In this document: positions 18,762 through 27,225 of the stretch, piece by piece
Position numbering within the stretch: the first letter of the stretch is position 1
Layout: the number at the start of each line of letters is the position of its first letter
Made by a program: the position numbers and the translations under genes
NCBI GenBank assembly: GCA_963757145.1
Contig: CAVWQK010000001.1
Location: forward strand, 366,770-430,769
From: Acidiferrum sp963757145
Lineage (GTDB): Bacteria > Acidobacteriota > Terriglobia > Acidiferrales > UBA7541
Reading direction: 5' to 3'
DNA: 64,000 bases
Notes under the pieces: model-generated
Seen by the model: only the letters and a program-made list of their open reading frames with translations
Told to the model about the DNA's origin: nothing
Databases searched by the model: none

Positions 18762-18793
18762 CTGAGCACGTCTAGAAAACGTTCTGTGCTCAG
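18762..18793. repeat. Long hairpin: perfect 8-bp arms CTGAGCAC / GTGCTCAG with inner AGAA/TTCT stem
   Basis: Outer arms at 18762-18769 and 18786-18793 are perfectly complementary, and the loop folds further (AGAA-AACG-TTCT). No T-run follows on either strand, so it is not a typical terminator. It could be an operator or a structured RNA element in the gap between 18645 and 18873. Confidence 0.4.
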
Positions 18794-18873
18794 CAAGGGC
18801 ACCGATTTTGAAGGCCGCGAAGAAACGGTGGGCGAAGGTGAGGAAGCAAGGGGAGAAAGCCACACTATAACCA

Positions 18874-19077
18874 CTGAAAACTATAGTTGCCTTCCTTGGG
18901 GTGTTCCTGCTTATCGTCGGCGTTGGTATTGCTCGGCCACAACAGCAACGCGGTAGTGATTCACGTGGTTTGGCTGTCAAAGGCGAACCAAATCAGCCGA
19001 CTGTTCAAGAAGAAGCTCTGTTGCAGTGCGGAAAGCCATACAGGATTCCTTCGGTTGCAAAAATTACCTGTTTATGA
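18874..19077 (+). CDS. Possible small exported protein (67 aa), CTG start
   Basis: An open frame beginning right after a stop reads LKTIVAFLGVFLLIVGVGIA, a convincing signal peptide, then RPQQQRGSDSRG and a polar tail with one Cys pair, ending at 19077. The only candidate start is CTG and no good ribosome site is present, so this may be the remnant of a longer gene. Listed because the signal peptide is clear. Confidence 0.3.
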   Translation: MKTIVAFLGVFLLIVGVGIARPQQQRGSDSRGLAVKGEPNQPTVQEEALLQCGKPYRIPSVAKITCL

Positions 19078-19095
19078 AAATTTACGACTCGGGTA

Positions 19096-19140
19096 GTGTT
19101 GCGTCGACCGTTTGAACCGGCACGCCTTATCGGGATATGA
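19096..19140 (+). mobile_element. Transposase C-terminal tail remnant (VLRRP.EPA.LIGI), copy 1
   Basis: The 15 codons read VLRRPFEPARLIGI plus stop, the typical last residues of IS3/IS481-type integrase-fold transposases from this phylum. No upstream transposase sequence is present. Near-identical tails occur at 38608, 40440 and 61619. Confidence 0.5.
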
Positions 19141-19211
19141 CGTGGTTTTTTTGATGGAAGCGACGATCAAAGGTTTTGGACCCACACTGTGAACGGATGC
19201 CACAGCGAGGT

Positions 19212-19316
19212 ACCATTTCGATTGATCGGTGGCAACGTCGCTGGGCGTCCAGCTGGTTCAGGACTGCGGCTTTTGCATGCCCGAGGTCGAGCAGGCGCAG
19301 GATGGACTTGGTCGTA
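19212..19316 (-). pseudogene. N-terminal fragment of a tyrosine recombinase (phage-integrase type)
   Basis: The minus strand reads TTKSILRLLDLGHAKAAVLN followed by QLDAQRRCHRSIEMV. This corresponds to the N-terminal SAM-like core-binding domain start of acidobacterial integrases (typically TTKSILRL.DLE.AK.AVLNSL). The rest of the domain and the catalytic domain with the R..HxxR..Y residues are absent. A relic of an integrated element. Confidence 0.4.
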
Positions 19317-19565
19317 GTGGTCGCGTTTTCTCTTCAATCGCCGATGATCGGGTGCGTTCCAAAGCATGAGGAACTAACTTCGGCAGGCCAAGCTTCGCGG
19401 CATAGTACCCGTTTTGAGATCGCGCTCCATCCAATGGATTATGGCCCTGGAAGGGGTGCTTGTTGATGAGAGATCTTCGAGCGGTGAAGTAACCCTTTTG
19501 TTCCTTGGCGTGCTGCGGGCACGCTGCGAAACCCAGTTTTGGGCGCCAAAAGGAGGAAGCCGGAG

Positions 19566-20210
19566 ATGAGCGAAATGGAAAACACGAAAAGGAACGATTC
19601 CCCTCCGGACACGCTCTCCAGACGCGATTTAATAAAGGGAGTGATTGTGGGCGGCGTAGCCGTGTCCTCTACGAGCTATCTATTTCGGGCCTCCACATTG
19701 TTAGGGCAGTCTGCTCGAGGTACGGGGGAAAGGCTCGTTTCAATCGACGTGAACGGCCGGCTCCGGCGAGCAGACGTCATAAGACAAGAAACGCTGGCCT
19801 GGACCCTGCGCCACAAATTAGGGCTGACCGGCACGAAGCTAGGGTGTGATCGTGCGGAATGCGGCTCCTGCACCGTGCTTATTGATGGAGTGCCACACTA
19901 TGCTTGCTCCGTTCTGACGCATACAGTGCGCGATCGGAAGGTTCTTACAATCGAAGGGCTGGCGAGCCCTGAGGGAACGCTGCACCCAGTTCAGCAAGGT
20001 GTCCTTGACGAACAAGGCTTCCAGTGTGCGTTCTGCATGCCCGGCTTCATCATGTCGTCGGTAGCTTTTCTCAAGACCAATCCAAACCCCACGCGGAGCG
20101 AACTGGCTCAGGGCCTCTCGGGAAACCTGTGCCGCTGCCAAGACTACGACAAGATACTGACTGCGATCATGCGCGGAGCCGAGAACATGAGGAGGGCGAG
20201 CCATGCCTGA
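19566..20210 (+). CDS. Tat-exported (2Fe-2S) small subunit of a molybdenum hydroxylase (PaoA-like)
   Basis: 214 residues with a twin-arginine signal (LSRRDLIKGVIVGGVAVSS). It has the plant-type ferredoxin cluster Cys94, Cys99, Cys102, Cys114 (CDRAECGSC ... YAC) and the second cluster Cys154, Cys157, Cys189, Cys191 (CAFC ... CRC), the standard two-[2Fe-2S] electron-transfer subunit of the xanthine dehydrogenase / aldehyde oxidoreductase family. The Tat signal implies a periplasmic enzyme, as in E. coli PaoABC. Start 19566 is preferred because GGAGGAAG precedes it. Its stop overlaps the start of the large subunit by eight bases. Confidence 0.9.
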   Translation: MSEMENTKRNDSPPDTLSRRDLIKGVIVGGVAVSSTSYLFRASTLLGQSARGTGERLVSIDVNGRLRRADVIRQETLAWTLRHKLGLTGTKLGCDRAECGSCTVLIDGVPHYACSVLTHTVRDRKVLTIEGLASPEGTLHPVQQGVLDEQGFQCAFCMPGFIMSSVAFLKTNPNPTRSELAQGLSGNLCRCQDYDKILTAIMRGAENMRRASHA

Positions 20211-22749
20211 GGGCGATGCAGGATCTGCTGAAGCTAAATCGCGTGTGTACGGATCGGGGCGCAGACTGATCGGTAAGGACTACAAAACTGCCGATCTCTA
20301 TGCGAAGGTGACTGGTTTGGCGAGATACGCCGAGGATTATCACGCCGACGGCATGCTTTACTGCAAGTTGCTACTGAGCCCCTTGCCGCATGCGCGTGTG
20401 AAGCACCTCGACCTGCGGGAAGCGCTCGCCATGCCCGGCGTGAAAGCGATTCTCACGGCGGACGAACTTCCGCCTCCGGCCGATACTCTCACCGACAATG
20501 GCACCGTGATTCGGGCTAACCCAAAGAGCGAGAGGGCACTCACCATGGAACCGCTGTACCAGGGCGAGCCAATTCTCGCCGTCGCGGCCGTTGACGAATA
20601 CACCGCCGCGGAAGCTATCGAAAAAATTCGCATCGACTTTGACCCGCTTCCTTTCGTCATCGATCCGCTCGATACGCTGCGACCTGGCGGCCCCAACCCA
20701 AGGGCGGAGGGGAACATCTGGGTGCAGCATCCGGCCCCGGCGACCGCGGCGGGAGCCCGGCCCGCGGCCCCAGCACCTCCTACCCTTGGAATACTCAAGT
20801 GGACCGAGGCAGATTTCGCCGACGAAAAAAAAGGCCGACTGCCTACGGGAAACACTCCCGACGAATGGTCTTACGGGGATGTTCAAGAGAGCTTCCAAAG
20901 GGCCGCGCTCGTCCTCGATGAAACGTTTGTCACGCCAGACACGAGCCACCAGACTCTCGAGCCCCGCACCGCCATGGCTTACTGGCAGAACGGAAAGGTC
21001 TATGTGCACACGGGCACGCAAAGCACCGCGCAAACCGTGCCAGCTATTGGAAGGTGGCTGAACATGGACCCGAGCAAAATCGTGCTCATCAGCGAATACA
21101 CCGGAGGCGGATTCGGCAGCAAGATCACGGGTGGCGTTACGCTCGTTATTCCGGCACTTCTGTCGAAGAAGGCGAACGCTCCGGTGATGATGCGCATCAG
21201 CCGCGAAGAGGAGACTTTCATTGGGCGGGCACGTCCCAGCATGCTGGGACGGATGAAGGTTGGCTTCTCCAAGGAAGGACAGATCATCGCACTGGATATG
21301 TTCGTGATTGTCAATAATGGCCCGTACGACGCGGTGGGCGATGCCCCTTCCTCGGGCCGCATTGTGTCTCTTCTCTATCAGCCGCGAGCCATGCGATGGC
21401 GTGGAGCGACGATCCTGACGAATACACCGCCCAGAAGTGCGCAGAGTTCGCCCGGCGGCATGCAAGGGATTGTACTGATGGAGCCGATCATCGCGAAAGC
21501 GGCGCGCAAGCTCGGGATCGACCAGGTGGCGATTCGCCGAATCAACTGCCCTGAGGGCAAGGCAAAATTCGGACCGGTGACGCAAGGCAAACGGCCGTAT
21601 GCGACGAGTGCGTTCCTTAAGGAGGCGCTCGATCGCGGGGCGGAACAGTTCAAATGGAAGGAACGTGTCTCGCGCAAGCCGAAGCAGATTGGTTCCAAGG
21701 TGCGCGGCGTCGGAGTTTCGCTGAGTTGTTATGTGGGTGGCACGGTGGGCTTCGATGGAATCCTGATGATCAAGCCGGATGGGCGGGTGTCCATCCTTTC
21801 TGGAATCGGCAACTTGGGAACGGAGTCCGTGATCGATGTTCATCGAGTGGCTGCCGAGGTTCTGGAAGTGCCGTGGGAGACGTGTGACATAACATGGGGC
21901 GACTCGTCGAAAAACCTCCCCTTCACCTGCGTTTCCGGAGGAAGCCAGACGACACATGCAATGACACGCGCGGCACACGCGACCGCGATGGATGCCCGAA
22001 AGAAATTGCAGGAGCTTGCCGCCAAGAAGCTTGGCGGCAAGCCAGAAAATTATGAAGTCGCCAACGCGCGGGTGTTTCGCAAGGGTGGCGGCGCGGGAAT
22101 GACCTTCGCGCAAGCTGCGAACTATGCCATTCAACTGGGCGGCATCTACGATGGCCACGAAGTTTCGCCCGATCTCAACAAGGTGACAAAGGCTTCCGTA
22201 GCCGCCCTTGCGGGCCAAGGCCTTATAGCCGCTGCCAAGGACAATTATCCGCGTGATGGGTCCACATTTTCCTACGTTGCCAGTTTTGCCGAAGTCGAGG
22301 TGGACATCGAAACCGGCAAATACTACATCGTAGACTTCCTCGCTTACGCCGATGTGGGCTCGGTAATTCATCCGCGCGCGCTTGGTGGCCAAGTTCTGGG
22401 CCGTTCGGTTCTGGGCATCGGGCATGCGATCGGGCAGAAGTGGGTGTTCGATCCGCACTACGGCGCCATGCTTTCGACGCGATTTAGCCAGAGCAAACCC
22501 CCATCGATTCTGGATGTCCCTGTAAACATGCAGTGGGCGGCGCTCGATATCCCCGATCCAGAAACACCGGTTGGTGCTCGAGGTGTAGGCGAGCCGCCGG
22601 TTGGAGGAGGTTGCGCGTCCATTCTAAATGCACTCTCGGACGCTCTCGGTGATGAGATTTTTCAGCGTGCGCCGGTCAACGCGGACACGATTCTCACATC
22701 GCTGGAGGCAGGGAGGCCTATGCAACATCCCCTCATGGCCCATATTTAG
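20203..22749 (+). CDS. Molybdopterin-binding large subunit of a molybdenum hydroxylase (PaoC-like)
   Basis: 848 residues, close to but longer than the 730-780 usual for this family. Order: an aldehyde-oxidase/xanthine-dehydrogenase a/b hammerhead domain at 30-150 (GLARYAEDYHADGMLYCKLL, ALAMPGVKAILTADELPPP), then the molybdopterin domains with GGGFGSK, the Q/G-rich cofactor contact region, and the catalytic Glu in ARGVGEPPVGGGCASI near residue 785. An Ala/Pro-rich insert around 178-192 (PAPATAAGARPAAPAPP) is unusual. There is no export signal; the small subunit's Tat signal would carry it across. The substrate (aldehyde or N-heterocycle) cannot be told from sequence. Confidence 0.9.
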   Translation: MPEGDAGSAEAKSRVYGSGRRLIGKDYKTADLYAKVTGLARYAEDYHADGMLYCKLLLSPLPHARVKHLDLREALAMPGVKAILTADELPPPADTLTDNGTVIRANPKSERALTMEPLYQGEPILAVAAVDEYTAAEAIEKIRIDFDPLPFVIDPLDTLRPGGPNPRAEGNIWVQHPAPATAAGARPAAPAPPTLGILKWTEADFADEKKGRLPTGNTPDEWSYGDVQESFQRAALVLDETFVTPDTSHQTLEPRTAMAYWQNGKVYVHTGTQSTAQTVPAIGRWLNMDPSKIVLISEYTGGGFGSKITGGVTLVIPALLSKKANAPVMMRISREEETFIGRARPSMLGRMKVGFSKEGQIIALDMFVIVNNGPYDAVGDAPSSGRIVSLLYQPRAMRWRGATILTNTPPRSAQSSPGGMQGIVLMEPIIAKAARKLGIDQVAIRRINCPEGKAKFGPVTQGKRPYATSAFLKEALDRGAEQFKWKERVSRKPKQIGSKVRGVGVSLSCYVGGTVGFDGILMIKPDGRVSILSGIGNLGTESVIDVHRVAAEVLEVPWETCDITWGDSSKNLPFTCVSGGSQTTHAMTRAAHATAMDARKKLQELAAKKLGGKPENYEVANARVFRKGGGAGMTFAQAANYAIQLGGIYDGHEVSPDLNKVTKASVAALAGQGLIAAAKDNYPRDGSTFSYVASFAEVEVDIETGKYYIVDFLAYADVGSVIHPRALGGQVLGRSVLGIGHAIGQKWVFDPHYGAMLSTRFSQSKPPSILDVPVNMQWAALDIPDPETPVGARGVGEPPVGGGCASILNALSDALGDEIFQRAPVNADTILTSLEAGRPMQHPLMAHI

Positions 22750-22770
22750 CAGAAACGCGAAAGGACTTCC

Positions 22771-23787
22771 ATGGCTGTCATCCGAGACGTCATGCCGGCT
22801 TTTGAGCTGCTTCAGCCCAGCTCGACTGCCGACGCACAAAAGCTGCTTGAATTGCATGGACGCGATGCCTGGGTACTGGCCGGAGGCATGGATACCTTCG
22901 ACTGGCTTAAGGACCGAATCAAGAAACCAAAAGTGGTGGTCGATTTAAGCGGGATCGCGGAGCTCAAGGGGGTTCGCGCGGCCGCTGACTCCATTGAGAT
23001 CGGAGCGATGACCACGCTCACGGAAGTAGTTCAGCATCCGGTCGTCGTTGAGAAATACAAGCTGCTCGCGGAGAGCGCGGAACTAGTGGCATCGCCTCAG
23101 ATACGAAACCAGGGCACGATCGGCGGCAATGTCTCACAGGACGCGCGCTGCTGGTATTACCGTGCCGGTTGGCCTTGCTACCGTGCAGGAGGCAACATTT
23201 GTTACGCCGACACACCGGAAGGCCGCAATCGCGAACACGCGATTCTACATGCAGAGCGATGCGTGGCTGTGAATCCTTCCGATACGGCTCCCGCTCTCAT
23301 CGCGCTCGATGCTAAATTCGTGATCCGCGGCCACAACAGTGAGCGTGTGGTAGATGCTGAAGACTACTTCATCGGTCCTGACATCGACATCACGAGTTTG
23401 CATGTCTTGAGGCCTGGCGAACTGCTAACCGCCATTCGCATCCCGTCCACTTGGGCCGGCGCGCATTTCTATTTTGAAAAAGTGCGAGACCGGAATGTGT
23501 GGGACTTCCCCCTCTTGAACGTTGCCTCGGCGATGGTTATATCGAATGGTGGAATCGAGCGAATACGCATAGCTGTGAACGGAGCGGCGGCTCGTCCGCT
23601 GCGCCTAAAAGCTGTTGAAGACGCGGTCCGAGGCAAACCGGCAAACGCCGCGACCGGGCAAATGGCGGGGAAATTGGCGGTGCAGGGAGCCGTCCCCTTG
23701 CAGTTCAATGCTTACAAAATCCCGTTGATGCGGAACCTCGTCAAACGCGCGATCAGCGGAGTGCAGGAGACCAGATGGACTTCCTAG
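22771..23787 (+). CDS. FAD-binding subunit of a molybdenum hydroxylase with four-Cys insert (PaoB-like, probable [4Fe-4S])
   Basis: 338 residues. FAD-binding motifs of the CO-dehydrogenase medium-subunit fold are visible (WVLAGGMDTFDWLKD, IRNQGTIGGNVSQDARCWYY). Four cysteines, Cys127, Cys136, Cys144 and Cys164, lie in a loop (CWYYRAGWPCYRAGGNIC ... ERC) before VNPSDTAPALIALDA. The same loop in E. coli PaoB holds an extra [4Fe-4S] cluster, so I infer one here. It is 21 bases downstream of the large subunit; its end overlaps the next gene by 13 bases. Confidence 0.9.
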   Translation: MAVIRDVMPAFELLQPSSTADAQKLLELHGRDAWVLAGGMDTFDWLKDRIKKPKVVVDLSGIAELKGVRAAADSIEIGAMTTLTEVVQHPVVVEKYKLLAESAELVASPQIRNQGTIGGNVSQDARCWYYRAGWPCYRAGGNICYADTPEGRNREHAILHAERCVAVNPSDTAPALIALDAKFVIRGHNSERVVDAEDYFIGPDIDITSLHVLRPGELLTAIRIPSTWAGAHFYFEKVRDRNVWDFPLLNVASAMVISNGGIERIRIAVNGAAARPLRLKAVEDAVRGKPANAATGQMAGKLAVQGAVPLQFNAYKIPLMRNLVKRAISGVQETRWTS

Positions 23788-24647
23788 AGTGGGCCAAGAG
23801 TCCGTGGGGGCAGAACGTCCCGATCCATGTTGCTTGGTTTTTAATATGGGTTGCGTTCGTAGCGGGACTCGTGTTCTTCATCGTACACGCGACGTACTTG
23901 CGATATTTCGCCAAACACAGGATGTTCGCGAGCAGCGGTTCTCCTCTCATCGCGACGAGCATACCCGAGCAGATCCCCAGGCATTCGCTCACCGCGCGGC
24001 TCTTTCACTGGATTATGGCCGCCTCCATGTTCACGTTGCTATTCACCGCGTTTCTGCCGAAGGTGGGCTTTCCGTTTGACTGGGTCACATATCACTGGAT
24101 TGCGGGCTCCGTCCTCACCGTCTCTATCCTTTTTCATATCATCCACGCTTCTTTCTGTATGGACTTCTGGTCGATCTGGCCAGACAAAATTGACGTGCGG
24201 GACGCTTACAGAAGAATACTGCGTACTCTAGGGCAGGACGCGCCTCCACCGAACAAATTCGCCAAGTATCCTCTCGAGAACAAGCTCTACCATGGCGCCA
24301 TCATGGCCGCAGGCATTTCTGCAATCGTAACCGGCGTGTTCATGATGTTTCGCGTGCGGACGATCTTTTTTCCGCGCAATCCGTATCTCTTCGGCGATAT
24401 GACCTGGGGCCTGATGTATGTGTTGCACGGGTTGGCTGGAGTCAGCCTGATTGCATTGATCATGGTGCATGTCTACTTTGGGCTTCGCCCGGAAAAGCGC
24501 GCCATCACGAAGTCGATGATCTTCGGGTGGATGAGCCGCGACTTTTATCTGAAAGAGCACGATCCACGGCGATGGCCCGTCGACACTCCCCCGTCTTCAC
24601 CGGCATCGGGAAGAGCAGAACCAGAAGGATTACGAGATGCTGGCTGA
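23775..24647 (+). CDS. Membrane cytochrome b (formate dehydrogenase gamma / b561-like) anchoring the molybdenum hydroxylase
   Basis: 290 residues with four or five membrane helices: VAWFLIWVAFVAGLVFFIVH, LFHWIMAASMFTLLFTAFL, WIAGSVLTVSILFHIIHASF, MAAGISAIVTGVFMMF and VLHGLAGVSLIALIMVHVYF. Haem-ligand candidates are the His residues in ARLFHW, YHWIAG, FHIIH, VLHG and MVHVYFG. These match two-haem b cytochromes that pass electrons from periplasmic dehydrogenases to quinone. Overlap with the FAD subunit gene argues for a fixed partnership: the hydroxylase would deliver electrons into the membrane rather than to oxygen. Confidence 0.8.
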   Translation: MDFLEWAKSPWGQNVPIHVAWFLIWVAFVAGLVFFIVHATYLRYFAKHRMFASSGSPLIATSIPEQIPRHSLTARLFHWIMAASMFTLLFTAFLPKVGFPFDWVTYHWIAGSVLTVSILFHIIHASFCMDFWSIWPDKIDVRDAYRRILRTLGQDAPPPNKFAKYPLENKLYHGAIMAAGISAIVTGVFMMFRVRTIFFPRNPYLFGDMTWGLMYVLHGLAGVSLIALIMVHVYFGLRPEKRAITKSMIFGWMSRDFYLKEHDPRRWPVDTPPSSPASGRAEPEGLRDAG

Positions 24648-25062
24648 CATCTCCGAACGGTGCAACACGATAGAGGAATGCTACGAGTTCATGTTGGCGT
24701 ACGCCGCGCAAGGGCTTCCCAGTGAAGGAGGCAGTCAATCAGGCGCACAAATTAGAGAATTTCTGGGCCGCGCTGTCAGAGCAATTTCTGGGCTTTCCGA
24801 CAGCTGCGCGCTGGCGGTGAAACAGGAACTTCTCGATCCCCCCGAATGCTACCAGGCCTTCTTTGCGGTGCTCGACCGTGACGCGCGCGATTCGATTGCC
24901 GCCATTAAGCTGGTTCTGGCGCAAACCAACATCAGTTCTCAGTTGATTGACAATCTTAACGCGTCCATCCATCTCCGTGCGCTCCTCACGGATCTGTTCC
25001 TTATAAGTGAGATCGCCAAACCACAGCCTGCATCGGCGAAGCCGGCGGTCTCGAGTTCCTAG
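24637..25062 (+). CDS. Unknown small acidic helical protein, last gene of the molybdenum hydroxylase operon
   Basis: 141 residues, overlapping the cytochrome b gene by 11 bases, so it is translationally coupled. Sequence features: an acidic N-terminus (MLADISERCNTIEECYEFML), predicted all-alpha, and a Ser/Ala/Pro-rich tail. There is no signal peptide or known motif. Position suggests an assembly or maturation helper, as small accessory genes often end such operons, but I recognise no family. It is not like XdhC or other Moco-sulfuration factors, which are longer. Confidence 0.7.
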   Translation: MLADISERCNTIEECYEFMLAYAAQGLPSEGGSQSGAQIREFLGRAVRAISGLSDSCALAVKQELLDPPECYQAFFAVLDRDARDSIAAIKLVLAQTNISSQLIDNLNASIHLRALLTDLFLISEIAKPQPASAKPAVSSS

Positions 25063-25323
25063 GCCACCGATCTCTTCTCCCTGATGAACTGCAAAAAATT
25101 CGATATACGTCCGAATGGAGAGTATAGCGTCCCACCTACAAGCGCTGACTCGAGCGTTCCGGCCGCAACCGGTTCGTTCGAATCCCGCAAGACGTTCACT
25201 GCTTGCGTCTCCACATGTGTGCAGGAGTGCTCACGAATGGGTATCCATGCGCCGATATTCGTCCGGTAAGAGGCCAGCGACGAACGAATGCCGGATGCTC
25301 TCAACGCTCCCGCTGAATTGAAT
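25063..25323. other. 260-base transcribed spacer after the operon; possible small RNA
   Basis: This gap ends in a strong terminator at 25324. It contains GGTTCGTTCGAATCCCGC near 25167, which looks like a tRNA T-arm, but I could not fold a full tRNA. It is either a long 3' untranslated region or a small RNA gene. Confidence 0.3.
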
Positions 25324-25346
25324 CCTCGCTTCGGCGGGGCTTTTTT
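25324..25346 (+). terminator. Intrinsic terminator with UUCG tetraloop
   Basis: CCTCGC-TTCG-GCGGGG followed by C and six T. The six-base stem (one T-G wobble) and T-run make a standard Rho-independent terminator, placed to end the molybdenum hydroxylase operon or a small RNA upstream. Confidence 0.75.
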
Positions 25347-25385
25347 GTGTTCGCGAAACGGAATCGTATTGGCCTATATTTATTT

Positions 25386-25583
25386 ATGGCCGTTCCGCCC
25401 TACAGACCATCCCGATCTCGATTCAGAAATCGCCCTCGACCAATTCCGAGTATTGTCTTCAAGATCGGACTGCTCGTTATCCTCGTGTTTCTCTTGTATT
25501 CGGTGTGGAAGATGTACAAACGCCTTCCGCCGGCGCAGCCGTTCCACTATCCAGCCTACGTCTTTCCCGTTCGTAAGATTTAA
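25386..25583 (+). CDS. Small single-pass membrane protein (65 aa)
   Basis: Starting at ATG 25386 the product is a basic, Pro/Arg-rich N-terminus (MAVPPYRPSRSRFRNRPRP), then one membrane helix (IVFKIGLLVILVFLLYSVW) and a short aromatic tail. The orientation is N-in by the positive-inside rule. Function unknown. The alternative start at 25347 overlaps the terminator and is less likely. Confidence 0.5.
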   Translation: MAVPPYRPSRSRFRNRPRPIPSIVFKIGLLVILVFLLYSVWKMYKRLPPAQPFHYPAYVFPVRKI

Positions 25584-25671
25584 GGGTCGTATCGCCGCCT
25601 GGCCGACCTTTGGAGACTCAAACGGAGTCGGCGCAAAGGAGTCAGAGCTTACGAAGGCGACCGACAGAAGC

Positions 25672-26381
25672 TCAAGAAAGCGCAACTACCGATTTTGAAG
25701 AATTTGATGAAGCCCTGAACGGAAACTTCTCAAGTGCCAGTTGTCTCTTCTTGAACATCAACGAATCAGGAGTTCCGATTCGACGCATTCGGTCTCGATC
25801 GACACGAAACACCATCAGTGTCGCATCATCACGTTGAGATCCGCCTTTGGCAAACGCTGGGACCTCTGTGATGATTCGCTGAATAACCTGGCGCGGAGTG
25901 AAATCGCAGAGCGTTCGGAGCGCGTTCTCCAGCCGATCGCTGCCCACCAGTTCGCCGGCAGCGCTCTCCCAGTCCGTGATCCCATCGGTGTACGCCACTA
26001 ACAAATCGTCCGGCTTGAATTTGAAATGTTTGCGCCTCGAAACTGCGGGTCTTCCAGTAGTCCGAGGGGCGGGCCACTCGGCGCTAAGGGGAACACGTGG
26101 CAAAGATGCCCTTCCTTCCGGAGTACCATTGGCGGATTGTGGCCCACGTTGACATAGCGTAGCGCACGGATCCGAGTATCAAATTGTCCATAAAACAAAG
26201 TCGCGTACACATGCTTTGGAGATGCGGCGAGAATGAGCCGGTCAACGTCGGCGACCACCACGCAAACATCGGAAATCACATGCGTGGCCTGAGCCCGGAG
26301 CGATGCCTGCAGACTCAGTGAATCGGTACGTGGCTGTTGGCCCATTATTGGCGGCGTTCCTCCCTGCCGTCGAAGTACCAC
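25672..26381 (-). pseudogene. SpoIIE/RsbU-type PP2C phosphatase, truncated and frameshifted
   Basis: Two overlapping frames together make the C-terminal two-thirds of a SpoIIE phosphatase. The upstream part gives LQASLRAQ, YATLFYGQFDTRIRALRYVN and VGHNPPMVL down to GLLEDPQF. The downstream part gives FKFKPDDLLVAYTDGITDW and GGSQRDDATLMVFRVD. The switch falls around 26035-26050 and needs a single-base shift. The N-terminal metal-binding D..DG..G motif is missing. These phosphatases normally act in partner-switching control of sigma factors. No anti-sigma or STAS gene is nearby. Confidence 0.7.
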
Positions 26382-26582
26382 AGCAGTGCCTAGTCACTCC
26401 AGAAAAATCGCCCGCGACTTTTTCAACAGAATCTATTAATTTTAAAACGGGTCTGGACCGTTATACTTTCGCGCTAGGAAATGGCAATTGTTCGGCCCTC
26501 GGGCCAGCAACAGTGAATCTGAGAACAGAGAGAAGTGTTTTCCCGTCCCCGCACTATTGCCACGAAGCTGCCGCCGTGAACG

Positions 26583-27074
26583 CTATTTCTTCTTGCTAGG
26601 ATCGTCCTCAGGGTTGACGTAGTTGAATTGCACAGGCGAAGTTCCGTGAATTTGCACGACAACCTCTCCCGTTGCCATCGCGTAGTGGTGCATGTCGGGA
26701 TCGAGGTAGGCGAAGCTACCCGCTGGAAATGTTCCCATCTTGCTTTCGTCGAACTTATCGCCCATGCCGACCTTGAATGTTCCTGAAATAACGGTGACGT
26801 TTTCTCTTTGTGGATGCCAGTGCGGTGCGATGCGATAGCCCGCGGGCATTTTCAGTCGTACGGTGTAGTCGCCTTTCGGAGCCATGGGGTCGCCTTCTAG
26901 AACCGCGAGTTGCGCACCGGGCGCGACGAATGCAGGCGCCGGACCATAAGGAACGGCGTCAGGCGTAAATGTGTTCTTCTCCGATGAACTATGCGCTGCG
27001 GAATGCGCGAGAACGAAACTCGACCCAAACAACAGACCTGTTAATGCGAGCCCCGCGTACAAGTTGCTTTTCAT
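26583..27074 (-). CDS. Exported cupin-domain protein
   Basis: 163 residues from ATG 27074 (GGAGGG nine bases upstream), with a signal peptide (LYAGLALTGLLFGSSFVLAH). A single cupin fold is visible: RIAPHWHPQRENVTVISG (motif 1, H.H....E) and FPAGSFAYLDPDMHHYAMA (motif 2 with the late His). The HxHx(n)E and second His make a likely metal site. Similar periplasmic proteins are annotated only as cupin domain proteins. It is transcribed divergently from the CadC-like regulator, with a shared promoter of 151 bases that contains an AT-rich block. Confidence 0.75.
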   Translation of the reverse strand: MKSNLYAGLALTGLLFGSSFVLAHSAAHSSSEKNTFTPDAVPYGPAPAFVAPGAQLAVLEGDPMAPKGDYTVRLKMPAGYRIAPHWHPQRENVTVISGTFKVGMGDKFDESKMGTFPAGSFAYLDPDMHHYAMATGEVVVQIHGTSPVQFNYVNPEDDPSKKK

Positions 27075-27225
27075 TTTGTCTACCCTCCGTGGGTTGATCT
27101 TGATGAAAGAATAGTCCTCCCAGACGACTCTGGCTGCAATCGAGACGCGATATATTTTGTGTATCTTTCGTATATGCTCGTAAATCATTCATTCTTGAGA
27201 GATAATCCCCGGCAACGAAGGTCAC

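Noticed and set aside
20371..22458. 695-codon minus-strand frame
   Set aside because: It lies fully opposite the molybdopterin subunit; composition (many Arg/His) is typical for antisense of GC-rich coding sequence.
25140..25200. tRNA-like T-arm GGTTCGTTCGAATCCCGC
   Set aside because: No acceptor, D or anticodon arms could be folded around it; kept only as a remark on a possible small RNA.
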